Shown here in pieces: positions 8,058 through 16,468 of a stretch of 64,000 nucleotides of DNA (positions are counted from its first letter, which is position 1; each line of letters begins with the position of its first letter). The notes beneath the pieces are model-generated. The model was not told where the DNA came from. It searched no databases and was given only the letters and a program-made list of their open reading frames with translations. The stretch comes from Micromonospora sp. RHAY321 (lineage in GTDB: Bacteria > Actinomycetota > Actinomycetes > Mycobacteriales > Micromonosporaceae). The translations under genes and the position numbers were made by a program. Location of the stretch: assembly GCF_023896955.1 (NCBI RefSeq), contig NZ_JAMHIW010000022.1:25018-89017 (forward strand), given 5' to 3'.

Positions 8058-8104
8058 CGGGTCTGACATCGCCCAGTGAAACCGGGGCTGCGGAAGACGC
8101 GACA

Positions 8105-8135
8105 AAGGGGGCCACCCGCGACGGGCGACCCCCTT
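8105..8135 (-). terminator. Terminator of the DUF3516 helicase gene
   Basis: Stem AAGGGGG/CCCCCTT (8105-8111 with 8129-8135) with an inner CCCG/CGGG stem, 14 bases beyond the helicase stop codon. No long U tract, as is usual in these genomes. Confidence 0.6.
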
Positions 8136-8148
8136 CGGTGAGAACGCG

Positions 8149-10662
8149 TCAGAGCTGGCCGACGTCGGTGATCCGGACGACGGCCGCGCCCACCTCGTCC
8201 GAGGCGGCCAGGTCGACCTCGGCGCTGATGCCCCAGTCGTGGTCCCCGTCGGGGTCGTCGAAGATCTGCCGGACGGTCCACCGCTCCCGACCCTGCTCGA
8301 TCATGAGCAGCGCCGGCCCGCGGGCGTCCGGTCCGACGCCGATCGAGTCGTACGCCTCGAAGTACGGCTTGAGCGCGTCGGACCACGCGTCGTAGTCCCA
8401 GCCGTCCGCGGCGTCCAACTCGGCGAGCAGATCCCAGCGGCGCAGGGCGGCCAGCTCGACCCGGCGGAACAGCGCGTTGCGCACCAGCACCCGGAACGCA
8501 CGGGCGTTGCGGGTAACCGCCGGTGGCCGGTCGGTCAGGTTGGCGTGCGCCTGGGCCACCTCGGCCACGTCGGACGGGTTGCGCAGCCGCTCCCACTCGT
8601 CGATGAGGCTGGAGTCGACCTGGCGGACCAGCTCGCCCAGCCACTCGATGAGGTCGATCAGCTCCTCGGTCTTGGCGTCCTCGGGCACGGTCTGCCGCAG
8701 CGTCTTGTACGCGTCGGCCAGGTAGCGCAGGACGAGGCCCTCCGAGCGGGTCAGCCCGTAGAACTGCACGTACTCGGTGAAGGTCATGGCCCGCTCGTAC
8801 ATGTCGCGGACGACGGCCTTGGGGGAGAGCTGGTGGTCGGCGACCCAGGGGTGCCCCTGCCGGTACATCTCGTACGCGGCCTCCAGCAGCTCCGCGAGGG
8901 GCTTCGGGTGGGTCACCTCGTCGAGCAGTTCGAGGCGGGCCTCGTACTCGATGCCCTCGGCCTTCATCGCGGCGACCGCCTCGCCGCGTGCCTTGAACTG
9001 CTGCGCGGAGAGGATCTGCCGGGGGTCGTCGAGGATCGACTCGATCACCGAGAGGACGTCCAGGGCGTACGACGGGGACTCGGCGTCGAGCAGCTCGATG
9101 GTGGCCAGGGCCAGAGGGGAGAGCGGCTGGTTGAGCGCGAAGTCGAGCTGGAGGTCGACGGTGAGTCGGATCCGCCGGCCGGTCTCGTCCGGCTCGGGCA
9201 GTTCCTCGACCACGCCACCGGCCCGCAGTGCGCGGTAGATGGCGATCGCCCGGCGGATGTGCCGGCGCTGGGCGGCGGGCTCCTCGTGGTTGTCGGTGAG
9301 CAGGTGCCGCATCGCGGTGAAGGCGTCCCCGGGCCGGCCGATGACGTTGAGCAGCATCGAGTGGCTGACCTGGAAGCTGGAGGTCAGGGGCTCCGGCTCG
9401 GCGTCGACCAGCCGGTCGAAGGTGGGCTGACCCCAGCCGATCGAACCCTCCGGCGGCTTCTTGCGGACCACCTTGCGCCGCTTCTTCGGGTCGTCGCCGG
9501 CCTTCGCGAGGGCCTTCTCGTTGTCGATGACATGCTCGGGAGCCTGCACCACGACCCGGCCGATGGTGTCGTAACCGGCCCGGCCGGCCCGCCCGGCGAT
9601 CTGGTGGAACTCCCGGTTCTTCAGCAGACGGGTGCGGACCCCGTCGTACTTGGACAGGCCGGTGAACAGCACGGTGCGGATGGGCACGTTGATGCCCACG
9701 CCGAGGGTGTCGGTGCCGCAGATGACCTTGAGCAGGCCGGCCTGCGCGAGAGTCTCCACCAGCCGGCGGTACTTGGGCAGCATGCCGGCGTGGTGAACGC
9801 CGATACCGTGCCGGACCAGCCGGGACAGGGTCTTGCCGAAGCCCGAGGTGAAGCGGAAGCCGCCGATCGCCTCGGCGATCATGTCCTTCTCGGCGCGGGT
9901 GCAGACGTTGACGCTCATCAGCGCCTGGGCGCGTTCCAGTGCGGCGGCCTGGGTGAAGTGCACGACGTACACCGGGGCCTGCTTGGTCTCCAGCAGCTCT
10001 TCGAGCGTCTCGTGCAGCGGCGTCATCGCGTACGAGAAGATCAGCGGGACCGGCCGCTCGGCCGAGCGGACGACGGCGGTCGGCCGCCCGGTGCGCCGGG
10101 TCAGGTCGTCGACGAACCGGGTGGTGTCTCCCAGGGTGGCGGACATCAGGATGAACTGGGCCTGCGGCAGCTCGATGATCGGCACCTGCCAGGCCCAGCC
10201 CCGGTCGGGCTCGGCGTAGAAGTGGAACTCGTCCATGATCACCTGGCCGACGTCGGCCCGGGCGCCCTCGCGCAGCGCCAGGTTGGCCAGGATCTCCGCG
10301 GTGCAGCAGATGATCGGGGCGTCGGCGTTGACGCTGGCGTCGCCGGTCAACATGCCGACGTTCTCGGCGCCGAAGACCTCGCAGAGGGCGAAGAACTTCT
10401 CCGACACCAAGGCCTTGATGGGCGCGGTGTAGAAGGTCGTCCGGCTGTCGGCCAGTGCCGCGAAGTGCGCGGCGACCGCCACCAGGCTCTTGCCCGAGCC
10501 GGTGGGCGTGTTCATGATCAGGTTGGCGCCGGAGACGATCTCGATGACCGCCTCCTCCTGATGGGGATAGAGGTCGAGGCCGCGCTCCTTCGCCCAGCCG
10601 GCGAACGCGTCGAAGAGGGTGTCGGGGTCGGCGCTTGTCGGCAGCGCGGCGGTGAGCGTCAT
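8149..10662 (-). CDS. DEAD/DEAH-box RNA helicase with DUF3516 domain (Ski2-like)
   Basis: Superfamily 2 helicase of 837 residues, close to the family size. Motifs in order: Walker A TPTGSGKS near 52-59, TAPIKAL, motif II DEFH (144-147), motif III MSATLGDT, HHAGMLPKYRRLVE, GTDTLGVGINVPIR and motif VI QIAGRAGRAGYD. The second half is the DUF3516 region typical of actinobacterial Ski2/Mtr4-related helicases, which are thought to act in RNA turnover. The start gives a short lead-in before LYPHQEEAV. It is followed by a hairpin terminator. Substrate and partners are unknown. Confidence 0.9.
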   Translation of the reverse strand: MTLTAALPTSADPDTLFDAFAGWAKERGLDLYPHQEEAVIEIVSGANLIMNTPTGSGKSLVAVAAHFAALADSRTTFYTAPIKALVSEKFFALCEVFGAENVGMLTGDASVNADAPIICCTAEILANLALREGARADVGQVIMDEFHFYAEPDRGWAWQVPIIELPQAQFILMSATLGDTTRFVDDLTRRTGRPTAVVRSAERPVPLIFSYAMTPLHETLEELLETKQAPVYVVHFTQAAALERAQALMSVNVCTRAEKDMIAEAIGGFRFTSGFGKTLSRLVRHGIGVHHAGMLPKYRRLVETLAQAGLLKVICGTDTLGVGINVPIRTVLFTGLSKYDGVRTRLLKNREFHQIAGRAGRAGYDTIGRVVVQAPEHVIDNEKALAKAGDDPKKRRKVVRKKPPEGSIGWGQPTFDRLVDAEPEPLTSSFQVSHSMLLNVIGRPGDAFTAMRHLLTDNHEEPAAQRRHIRRAIAIYRALRAGGVVEELPEPDETGRRIRLTVDLQLDFALNQPLSPLALATIELLDAESPSYALDVLSVIESILDDPRQILSAQQFKARGEAVAAMKAEGIEYEARLELLDEVTHPKPLAELLEAAYEMYRQGHPWVADHQLSPKAVVRDMYERAMTFTEYVQFYGLTRSEGLVLRYLADAYKTLRQTVPEDAKTEELIDLIEWLGELVRQVDSSLIDEWERLRNPSDVAEVAQAHANLTDRPPAVTRNARAFRVLVRNALFRRVELAALRRWDLLAELDAADGWDYDAWSDALKPYFEAYDSIGVGPDARGPALLMIEQGRERWTVRQIFDDPDGDHDWGISAEVDLAASDEVGAAVVRITDVGQL

Positions 10663-10703
10663 ATCCCGTCCATGGTGCCTGGATCATGACCCTTCGCGCC
10701 AAC

Positions 10704-10728
10704 CGGTGGGCGGCCGGGGTGCCCACCG
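10704..10728 (-). terminator. Terminator-like hairpin after trmB
   Basis: Perfect 8-base-pair stem CGGTGGGC/GCCCACCG with a 9-base loop, 14 bases beyond the trmB stop codon and upstream of the helicase start. Probably ends trmB transcription. Confidence 0.5.
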
Positions 10729-10742
10729 CGCCCGGAAGGGCC

Positions 10743-11450
10743 CTACCGGCGGCGGTAGATCAGGTCGGCCACCGGGCGGCCGGCCGTGAGCGCCCGCCGT
10801 TCGAACTTGGTCACCGGGCGGTGCGCCGGACGTGGTGCGAACCCGCCGTACGCGTCCACCAGCCCCGGGTCCGCGTCCAGGGTCTCCCGCATCGCCTCGG
10901 CGTACTCGGCCCAGTCGGTCGCGCAGTGCAACGTGCCGCCCGGGGCCAGCCGGGAGCGCAGCAGCGCCACGTGCGCCGGCTGGATGATCCGCCGCTTGTG
11001 GTGGCGGGCCTTCGGCCACGGGTCTGGAAAGAAGACGTGCACGGCGTCGAGCGAAGCCTCCGGCAGGCCGTTGACCAGGTCCAACGCGTCGCCGAGGGCC
11101 ACCCGGACGTTGCCCAGGCCACCGCGGTCCACCAGGTCGAGCAGGTTCGCGATTCCCGGCGTGTGCACCTCGACCGCCAGATAATCTCGATCCGGGTCGG
11201 CGGCGGCCATCGCGGCGGTGCTGTCGCCCATGCCCGAGCCGATCTCCAGCACCACCGGAGCCCGGCGGCCGAACAGGTCGGCCAGGTCGATCGGAGGGAC
11301 CGGCCGACCGGGCACGTCCAGGCCGTACGTGGACCAGAGCCGGTCCAGCGCGTCGGTCTGCCGGCCGCTCATCCGGCCCCTGCGGGGGTGGAAGGTGCGG
11401 ATCGTCCGGCTCGCGGGCGGGACGGCGGGGTCATGGTCGGTGGCGGTCAC
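10743..11450 (-). CDS. trmB: tRNA (guanine-N7-)-methyltransferase
   Basis: TrmB transfers a methyl group from S-adenosylmethionine to N7 of G46 in the variable loop of tRNAs. The 235-residue product shows the SAM-binding motif VVLEIGSGMGDSTAAMA and the family signatures VHVFFPDPWPKARHHKRR and GGTLHCATDWAEYAEAM. The GTG at 11450 is chosen because it opens directly onto TATDHDPAV and RTIRTFHPRRGRMS; the frame stays open upstream but gives Pro-rich sequence without family character. Monocistronic and divergent from the sortase pair. Confidence 0.92.
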   Translation of the reverse strand: MTATDHDPAVPPASRTIRTFHPRRGRMSGRQTDALDRLWSTYGLDVPGRPVPPIDLADLFGRRAPVVLEIGSGMGDSTAAMAAADPDRDYLAVEVHTPGIANLLDLVDRGGLGNVRVALGDALDLVNGLPEASLDAVHVFFPDPWPKARHHKRRIIQPAHVALLRSRLAPGGTLHCATDWAEYAEAMRETLDADPGLVDAYGGFAPRPAHRPVTKFERRALTAGRPVADLIYRRR

Positions 11451-11583
11451 AGCGACCCGAGCGTACGCGACGCCGTCGGCGGATCGGATGTGATGTGCGA
11501 CCGGGAATGAGAGGATCGATCTGGTACGGCAGGTCGGGTGGTCCGCCGCCCGGTTCGGCCGCACGGCGTCGAGAGGGGGCATC

Positions 11584-12201
11584 GTGACAGTGACCCGCGG
11601 CGGCGTGACCCTGTCGGTGGTGACCGTGCTCGCCGGCCCCCTGCTGGCCGCCGCCCCCGCGCACGCCGCTCTCGTGCCCACCGGTCCGGTGGCCGCCCCT
11701 TCCGTGCTCGCCGCGCCGACGCCCGGGTCCCAGCCGGGAGGCCCGCCGGGCGGTGCACCGCAGCCCGCCCCGGTGGACGTCTTCGTCGAGGTGAGCCCCA
11801 GCACGGTGCAGCCCGGCTACCTGGTCGGCATCCGCGCCAGCTGCCGCGACAACTCGATCGGCGCCACCGTGGTCTCCGACGCCTTCGGCGCGGTCGGGGT
11901 GCAGCCGCAGCGTGGAGTGCTCACGGCCGCCCCGATGGTCCGAGACCGCACCCGCCCCGGCAACTACCGGGTCAAGCTGGAGTGCCGCGACGGCGAGACC
12001 GCCTCGACCATGCTGCAGGTGGTCAAGAAGGTCCCGGTCCAACCCAGTCGCGGGCCGGCCACCGGTTTCGGCGGCGGTGCCGGCGGGATCACCGGCAAGC
12101 TGCTGCTGCCCGGTGGCGCGGCGCTGACCATCACCGGGCTGATCCTCGCCGTGGTGGCCCTGCGCCGGCCGCGTACCGTCCGTGGCGTCGCCCGCCACTG
12201 A
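11584..12201 (+). CDS. Secreted, C-terminally membrane-anchored protein next to a sortase
   Basis: A 205-residue exported protein. An N-terminal signal peptide (cleavage after AAPAHA, about residue 28) is followed by a Pro/Gly-rich stretch and an Ig-like beta domain of about 90 residues with two Cys (ASCRDN and LECRDGE). A C-terminal hydrophobic helix with RRPR tail completes the layout of a sortase substrate, but no LPXTG-like signal is visible; the nearest is LPGGA at the helix edge. The GTG start follows GAGAGGGGG. The sortase gene follows within a few bases, so the two are very likely co-transcribed and functionally linked. Confidence 0.75.
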   Translation: MTVTRGGVTLSVVTVLAGPLLAAAPAHAALVPTGPVAAPSVLAAPTPGSQPGGPPGGAPQPAPVDVFVEVSPSTVQPGYLVGIRASCRDNSIGATVVSDAFGAVGVQPQRGVLTAAPMVRDRTRPGNYRVKLECRDGETASTMLQVVKKVPVQPSRGPATGFGGGAGGITGKLLLPGGAALTITGLILAVVALRRPRTVRGVARH

Positions 12202-12208
12202 GGCCGCC

Positions 12209-12934
12209 ATGGAGATCTTCCGTCCCTCACCGCCGCCGGCCGGGCACCCGTCCGCCGAGCACCCGCCGGTGGCGTCCCGGCCGCCGACCGCTGTCGCGCC
12301 CCGGCGCAGCCGCCCGACGGGCCGGAGCCCGTGGTCGGTGCCCGTGGCCGTGCTGCTCGTGCTGGCCGGGGTCTTCGCGACCGGGGCGGGGCTGGGTCGC
12401 TCGGTGGGCCCGCTCGACTGGGTCGGGACGGGCGCTGACCGCGCGCCCCGCAGCGAGTCGGTCGGGCTGTCGGCCAGCCGTCCGGTGCGTCTCTCGGTGC
12501 CGGCGATCAAGGTCGCCGCACCCGTGGCGCCGGTCGGGCAGGCCCGGGACGGTTCGATCGCCGTACCGCCGCTGGAGCGGCACAACGAGACGGGCTGGTA
12601 CGACCGGGGTCCCACGCCCGGCGAGCCCGGCCCGGCGGTGATCGTCGGGCACGTCGACACCAAGAGCGGCCCTTCGGTCTTCTACGAGCTGGGCAAGCTG
12701 CACCCCGGCGACCTGATCGAGGTGGCCCGGGCGGACAAATCGGTGGTGGTGTTCCGGGTCGACACAGTCGAGCACTTCCCGAAGGACCAGTTGCCCGCCG
12801 ATCGGATCTACGGCCACGACGGGCCGCCGGGTCTGCGACTGATCACCTGCGGTGGCCAGTTCATCGGCGGCCGCACCGGCTACGCCGACAACGTGATCGC
12901 CTTCGCCACCTACCAGAGCTCCCGCCCCGCCTGA
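12209..12934 (+). CDS. Class F sortase
   Basis: Membrane-bound cysteine transpeptidase of 241 residues. A Pro-rich cytoplasmic N-terminus precedes one membrane helix (VPVAVLLVLAGVFATGAG), then the sortase barrel. The catalytic His is in VIVGHVDTK and the Cys in LRLITCGGQF; the candidate Arg is in IGGRTGYADN. Class F enzymes of actinobacteria have WYDRG-type and GHVDT motifs, both seen here. The ATG at 12209 lies seven bases after the preceding stop with GAGG just upstream; a GTG at 12182 would add nine residues and overlap the previous gene. It may process or interact with the neighbouring secreted protein. Confidence 0.88.
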   Translation: MEIFRPSPPPAGHPSAEHPPVASRPPTAVAPRRSRPTGRSPWSVPVAVLLVLAGVFATGAGLGRSVGPLDWVGTGADRAPRSESVGLSASRPVRLSVPAIKVAAPVAPVGQARDGSIAVPPLERHNETGWYDRGPTPGEPGPAVIVGHVDTKSGPSVFYELGKLHPGDLIEVARADKSVVVFRVDTVEHFPKDQLPADRIYGHDGPPGLRLITCGGQFIGGRTGYADNVIAFATYQSSRPA

Positions 12935-12982
12935 CCATCCGGCCGGCCCGCCGCCCCTCGACACCGCCGATCCGGCGCGGCG

Positions 12983-13306
12983 CTAGGGCTGTGGGGTGGG
13001 GACGTGCAGAGCGACCTCGAACTCCAGCAGGCTGGCGCCGCTGGCTACCGGCGGCCGCTGCTGCTCGCCCGGCGCGGTGGCGTGTGCGGCGCGGGACGGA
13101 CCGGCGGCCCACGCCTGGTACGCCTCCTCGGTCTCCCACCGCGTGTAGACGAAGTAGCGGGTCTCGCCGGCCACCGGCCGGAGCAGCTCGAAGCCGAGGA
13201 AGCCGGGGGAGTTCTCCACCGTCCCGGCTCGGGCGGCGAACCGCTTCTCCAGCTCCGCACCGGCGCCCGGCGGGACCTCGATCGCGTTGATCTTCACGAC
13301 TGCCAT
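12983..13306 (-). CDS. Antibiotic biosynthesis monooxygenase (ABM) domain protein
   Basis: A 107-residue dimeric alpha/beta-barrel protein of the ABM superfamily: VKINAIEVPPGAGAELEKRF, NSPGFLGFELLRP and YFVYTRWETEEAYQAW are characteristic. Members include heme-degrading MhuD/IsdG enzymes and quinol-forming monooxygenases; MhuD-like heme proteins keep a His and Asn/Trp set that I cannot confirm here. A TAGGGT box six bases before the ATG (13313-13318) predicts a leaderless mRNA. A link to iron from heme would fit the genome but is not shown. Confidence 0.85.
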   Translation of the reverse strand: MAVVKINAIEVPPGAGAELEKRFAARAGTVENSPGFLGFELLRPVAGETRYFVYTRWETEEAYQAWAAGPSRAAHATAPGEQQRPPVASGASLLEFEVALHVPTPQP

Positions 13307-13333
13307 CTGCCCACCCTAGCCACGCCGCCGGGC

Positions 13334-14131
13334 TCAGAACGCCTCGACCACCGGTACCAGGTCGGCGTCGACCACGATCGGGGCGTGGTCGGACGGGCCT
13401 TTGCCCTTGCGGGCCTCCCGGTCGACGTACGCGGAGCGGACCGCGCGGGTGAACGGCGCCGAGGCGTACACCAGGTCGATCCGCATGCCCTTGTTCTGGT
13501 GGAACATCCCCGCCCGGTAGTCCCAGTAGGTGAAGGGGTGCGGCCCCTTCATCGGGGTCGGCACCACGTCGCTGAGCCCCAGGTCGCGCAGCGCCGCGAG
13601 GGCCGCCCGCTCGGCCGGGGTGACGTGCGTCGAGTGGGTGAAGACCGCCGGGTCCCACACGTCGGCGTCGGTCGGGGCGACGTTGAAGTCCCCGCAGACG
13701 GCCAGCGGGAGCCCACCGGCCAGCTCCGCGTCCAACGCGTCGCGCAGCGCGGCGAACCAGGCCAACTTGTACGCGTAGTGCGGGTCGTCCGGTGTGCGGC
13801 CGTTGGGCACGTACACCGACCAGACCCGCACCCCGTCGCAGGTGGCGGAGATGGCCCGGGCCTCCGGCTCGGGAAAGCCGGGCTCACCGGCGAACCCGAC
13901 CCGGACGTCGGCCAGACCGACCCGGGACAGGATGGCCACCCCGTTCCACCGGCCGTCGCTGTGGCTCGCCACGGTGTAGCCCAGCTCGCCCACCTCGGCC
14001 ACCGGGAAGGCGCCGTCCGGGCACTTGGTCTCCTGCAGGCAGACCACGTCCGGCCCGGTGCTGGCCAGCCACTCCAGCAGCCGGGGCAGCCGGGCCTTCA
14101 CCGAGTTCACGTTCCAGGTCGCCAGGCGCAT
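13334..14131 (-). CDS. xthA: Exodeoxyribonuclease III
   Basis: AP endonuclease/3'-5' exonuclease of base-excision repair, 265 residues, the normal family length. Visible motifs are LATWNVNSVKARL at the N-terminus, VCLQETKC, the NGVAIL strand, the VYVPNGR block, CGDFNVAPTDADVW and the C-terminal RIDLVYAS and SDHAPIVVD (catalytic Asp-His). The ATG at 14131 opens directly onto the first conserved strand; an ATG 18 bases upstream is possible. It lies 27 bases downstream of the ABM gene start, both on the minus strand, and the coding order suggests separate promoters. Confidence 0.93.
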   Translation of the reverse strand: MRLATWNVNSVKARLPRLLEWLASTGPDVVCLQETKCPDGAFPVAEVGELGYTVASHSDGRWNGVAILSRVGLADVRVGFAGEPGFPEPEARAISATCDGVRVWSVYVPNGRTPDDPHYAYKLAWFAALRDALDAELAGGLPLAVCGDFNVAPTDADVWDPAVFTHSTHVTPAERAALAALRDLGLSDVVPTPMKGPHPFTYWDYRAGMFHQNKGMRIDLVYASAPFTRAVRSAYVDREARKGKGPSDHAPIVVDADLVPVVEAF

Positions 14132-14168
14132 GTCCCCAGCCTGCCGCATCCGCCGCCGTGACGCCCGG

Positions 14169-15089
14169 TCAGCTGCCCGGGGTGTCGCCGGGACGGGTCT
14201 GTTCGGCCAGGAACCGTTCCAGCTCGGCGCCGAGTTCGTCGGCGGTGGGCAGCGGGCCGGCGTCCGGGGCGAGCAGGTTCTTCTCGCCGCGACCCCGGGC
14301 GAACGCGTCGTACTGCTCCTCCAGGGCCTGGACGAGGGCGGCCGCGTCCTCGGTCTGGGCGACCTGCCGGTCGATCTCCACCCGGACCACCTCGGCCGAC
14401 GAGCGCAGCCCGTCGCCGGGCAGCAGCAGCCCCGTGCTCCGGGACACCGAGGTGAGCAGCACCTCGGCGGCGGCCGGGTACTCGGTCTGTGCCACGTAGT
14501 GGGGCACGTGGGCGGCGAAGCCGAGCGCGTCGCGGCCCTGCTCGCCGAGGCGGAACTCGAGCAGGTGGCCGACGCTGCCGGGCACCTGGACCCGCTGCAG
14601 CCAGGGCTCGTACCCGGCGATCAGCTCCGGTCGCGTGGCGTGCGCGGTCACCCCGGTCGGCCGGGTGTGCGGCACCGCCATCGGGATCGAGTTGAGGCCC
14701 ACGGTGAGGCGGACGTCCAGCCGGGCGGCGAGCCCGGCGACGGCGGCCACGAACCGCTCCCACTGCAGATCCGGCTCGGGGCCGGTGAGCAGCAGGAACG
14801 GGGTCTCGTCGTCGTCGTGCAGCAGGTGCAGCTCCAACTGGGGGGCGTCGACGCTCTCCCAGTGGTCCTCGACGAACGTCATGACGGGCCGTCGCGAGCG
14901 GTAGTCGAACAGCTGGTCCACGTCGAAGGTGGCGATCGGCCGACTCTCCAGCGAGGTGAGCAACTGCTCGCGGGCCAGCCGGCTGGCGTTGCCGGCGTCC
15001 ACGAACCCGGTGAGGGCCTGGATCATGACCGGTTGCCCGAGGTCGGGCAGATCATCGGTGAGCTGGTAGAGCTCGTGTGGGTCGAGCAC
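14169..15089 (-). CDS. PAC2 family protein
   Basis: A 306-residue protein of the PAC2 (proteasome-assembly-chaperone-like) family, common in actinobacteria that have proteasomes. The fold signature is MIQALTGFVDAGNASRLA, then VDQLFDYRSRRPVM, FLLLTGPEPDLQWERFV, a GLNSIPMAVPHTRP turn and HVPHYVAQTEYPAAAE. The GTG at 15089 is preceded by AGGGAGG at suitable spacing; longer frames upstream lack family character. The C-terminal 60 residues form predicted helices. Its molecular role in bacteria is not established. Confidence 0.88.
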   Translation of the reverse strand: MLDPHELYQLTDDLPDLGQPVMIQALTGFVDAGNASRLAREQLLTSLESRPIATFDVDQLFDYRSRRPVMTFVEDHWESVDAPQLELHLLHDDDETPFLLLTGPEPDLQWERFVAAVAGLAARLDVRLTVGLNSIPMAVPHTRPTGVTAHATRPELIAGYEPWLQRVQVPGSVGHLLEFRLGEQGRDALGFAAHVPHYVAQTEYPAAAEVLLTSVSRSTGLLLPGDGLRSSAEVVRVEIDRQVAQTEDAAALVQALEEQYDAFARGRGEKNLLAPDAGPLPTADELGAELERFLAEQTRPGDTPGS

Positions 15090-15510
15090 CGGTGCGGACC
15101 TCCCTGAAATGTGCCTACGGGATGCCGACGCGACGGACGGCACCCGGTTCGGGCAACGTACCCGCCATCCTGGTGCATTCCTGCGGCGGGCGATTCGTCG
15201 CCCGGCCGATGGGCACGACAGGACCAATCACCCGATTACCCCGCCCGGGTCGGCATCGTGGGCCGATCGGGGGAGGGCGGTTCGGCCCAAAGGCCGAGTT
15301 TGTCGATCATGTCGGTTCGCGGGGCCGGATGTCCGCCGGTGTCGCCGCCCGTGCCGACCTGCGTTCCGCGCCGGCTTCATCCGGTACGCGAGGTCCGTTC
15401 CCCGGGCGGGTCGACCCGCCCCGGTCGTCCACCGGAACACCCCGATTCTGTGGCGATCGCCACGTGATCACCGTGCGTGATCGGGCTTTCCATCTGCCTA
15501 GCCTCGGCTG
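15090..15510. other. 421-base intergenic region between divergent genes
   Basis: Both strands contain short open frames of low-complexity Arg/Pro/Gly composition that I do not regard as genes. The left end carries the AGGGAGG site of the PAC2 gene. The right 60 bases hold the palindromes and -10 box of the gene at 15511. I looked for a ydaO-type riboswitch, which often precedes cell-wall hydrolase genes in actinobacteria, and do not see one. Confidence 0.6.
15450..15482 (+). promoter_or_regulatory. Nested palindromes in the promoter of the 15511 gene
   Basis: A perfect 14-base palindrome GTGGCGATCGCCAC (15450-15463) abuts GTGATCAC (15464-15471), and GATCAC-N5-GTGATC spans 15466-15482. The last dyad lies where the -35 region should be, as TAGCCT (15499-15504) sits six bases before the ATG. 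This looks like a binding site for one or two dimeric regulators. Confidence 0.6.
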
Positions 15511-16362
15511 ATGCGTGACGACGGCACCCTCGACGACCCGAACGCCCCGAGCAGCCCCACTACCGATATGGAGGATGGCACCTCAGCCGAACGGACAACC
15601 GCCGCGAGCCGGCTCCGGGCGTACGCCAGGGACCTGACCGGTCGACGCCGGGCCCAGGTGGCTCTGGCCACCGGCGTGGTCTGCTGCCTCGGCCTGGCCG
15701 CCGTCGCACAGGTTCGTGACGACTCCGCCGGCGCGGCTGGCCGGGTCGATCCGCTCGCCAGCAGCTCCGAGCTGCTCCAGCGAGCCGAGCAGCAGCGGGC
15801 CTCCCGTGGCCTCGACCGTGTCGCCGCCCCCAGCACCCCCTCCGCCGCCGCGACCTCCAGCGACCCGGACACCAGCTCGCGCACCCGCAAGGCCGCGCCC
15901 GCGCGCCCGACCGACCCGGCGCCGGTCGCCGGGCTGGACAATGACCAGATGGAGAACGCCGAGGCGATCGTCCGCACCGGCCGCGAGATGGGCGTGCCCC
16001 GCCGTGGCCTGGTGATCGCGGTGGCCACCGCCATGCAGGAGAGCAACCTGTACAACGTCGCCAGCGGCGTGCTGCCCGAGTCGCAGGACCACCCGCACCA
16101 GGGTGTCGGCTGGGACCACGACTCCGTCGGGCTGTTCCAGCAGCGCTCCAGCAGCGGCTGGGGCCCGGTCGGGCGGCTGATGGACCCCGAGTTCGCCACC
16201 CGGCAGTTCCTCACCGCTCTTGAGCAGGTGCCCGGCTGGCAGCACATGCGGCTCACCGACGCCGCCCAGGCGGTGCAGGTCTCCGCGTACCCCGAGCACT
16301 ACCAGCAGCACGAGTGGCGCGCCACCAGGGTCGTCGAAGCCATCGTGCCGAGCGGGCGGTAA
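15511..16362 (+). CDS. Membrane-anchored protein with a lysozyme-like C-terminal domain
   Basis: A 283-residue protein. It has a charged N-terminus of about 50 residues, one membrane helix (VALATGVVCCLGLAAVA), a flexible Ser/Pro/Ala-rich linker, then a helical domain from about residue 145. That domain (GLVIAVATAMQESNLYNVASG, DSVGLFQQRSSSGWG, VQVSAYPEHYQQHEW) recalls lytic-transglycosylase-like folds, with QES holding the candidate catalytic Glu. It would then act on peptidoglycan outside the membrane. Similar domains occur in actinobacterial conjugation and cell-wall proteins. Activity is unproven. The -10 box six bases before the ATG predicts a leaderless mRNA. Confidence 0.75.
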   Translation: MRDDGTLDDPNAPSSPTTDMEDGTSAERTTAASRLRAYARDLTGRRRAQVALATGVVCCLGLAAVAQVRDDSAGAAGRVDPLASSSELLQRAEQQRASRGLDRVAAPSTPSAAATSSDPDTSSRTRKAAPARPTDPAPVAGLDNDQMENAEAIVRTGREMGVPRRGLVIAVATAMQESNLYNVASGVLPESQDHPHQGVGWDHDSVGLFQQRSSSGWGPVGRLMDPEFATRQFLTALEQVPGWQHMRLTDAAQAVQVSAYPEHYQQHEWRATRVVEAIVPSGR

Positions 16363-16388
16363 CCTACCGCCCACTGTGGACTGTCGGG

Positions 16389-16413
16389 GTTGAGCCTGTC
16401 GCGTCCCGGGTAC
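16389..16413 (+). promoter_or_regulatory. Sigma-B/F-type promoter (GTTG-N15-GGGTAC)
   Basis: GTTG at 16389-16392, 15-base spacer, GGGTAC at 16408-16413, 55 bases before the 48-residue gene. It differs from the GTTT-N15/16-GGGTAT pattern by one -35 base. Confidence 0.5.
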
Positions 16414-16468
16414 ATCCGTTGCGGGTTCGGGGTACACATGACAGCAGGACCACCGACAGGAGGACGTT

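Noticed and set aside
8239..10689. Long plus-strand open frame opposite the DUF3516 helicase
   Set aside because: Antisense shadow caused by high third-position G+C; helicase motifs on the minus strand are unambiguous.
11431..12663. Minus-strand open frame across the sortase pair
   Set aside because: Contains only low-complexity sequence and overlaps two genes with clear signal peptide and catalytic motifs.
15077..15511. Short plus-strand open frame in the PAC2-15511 gap
   Set aside because: Starts inside the PAC2 start region, Arg/Pro/Gly-rich, no ribosome site or family.
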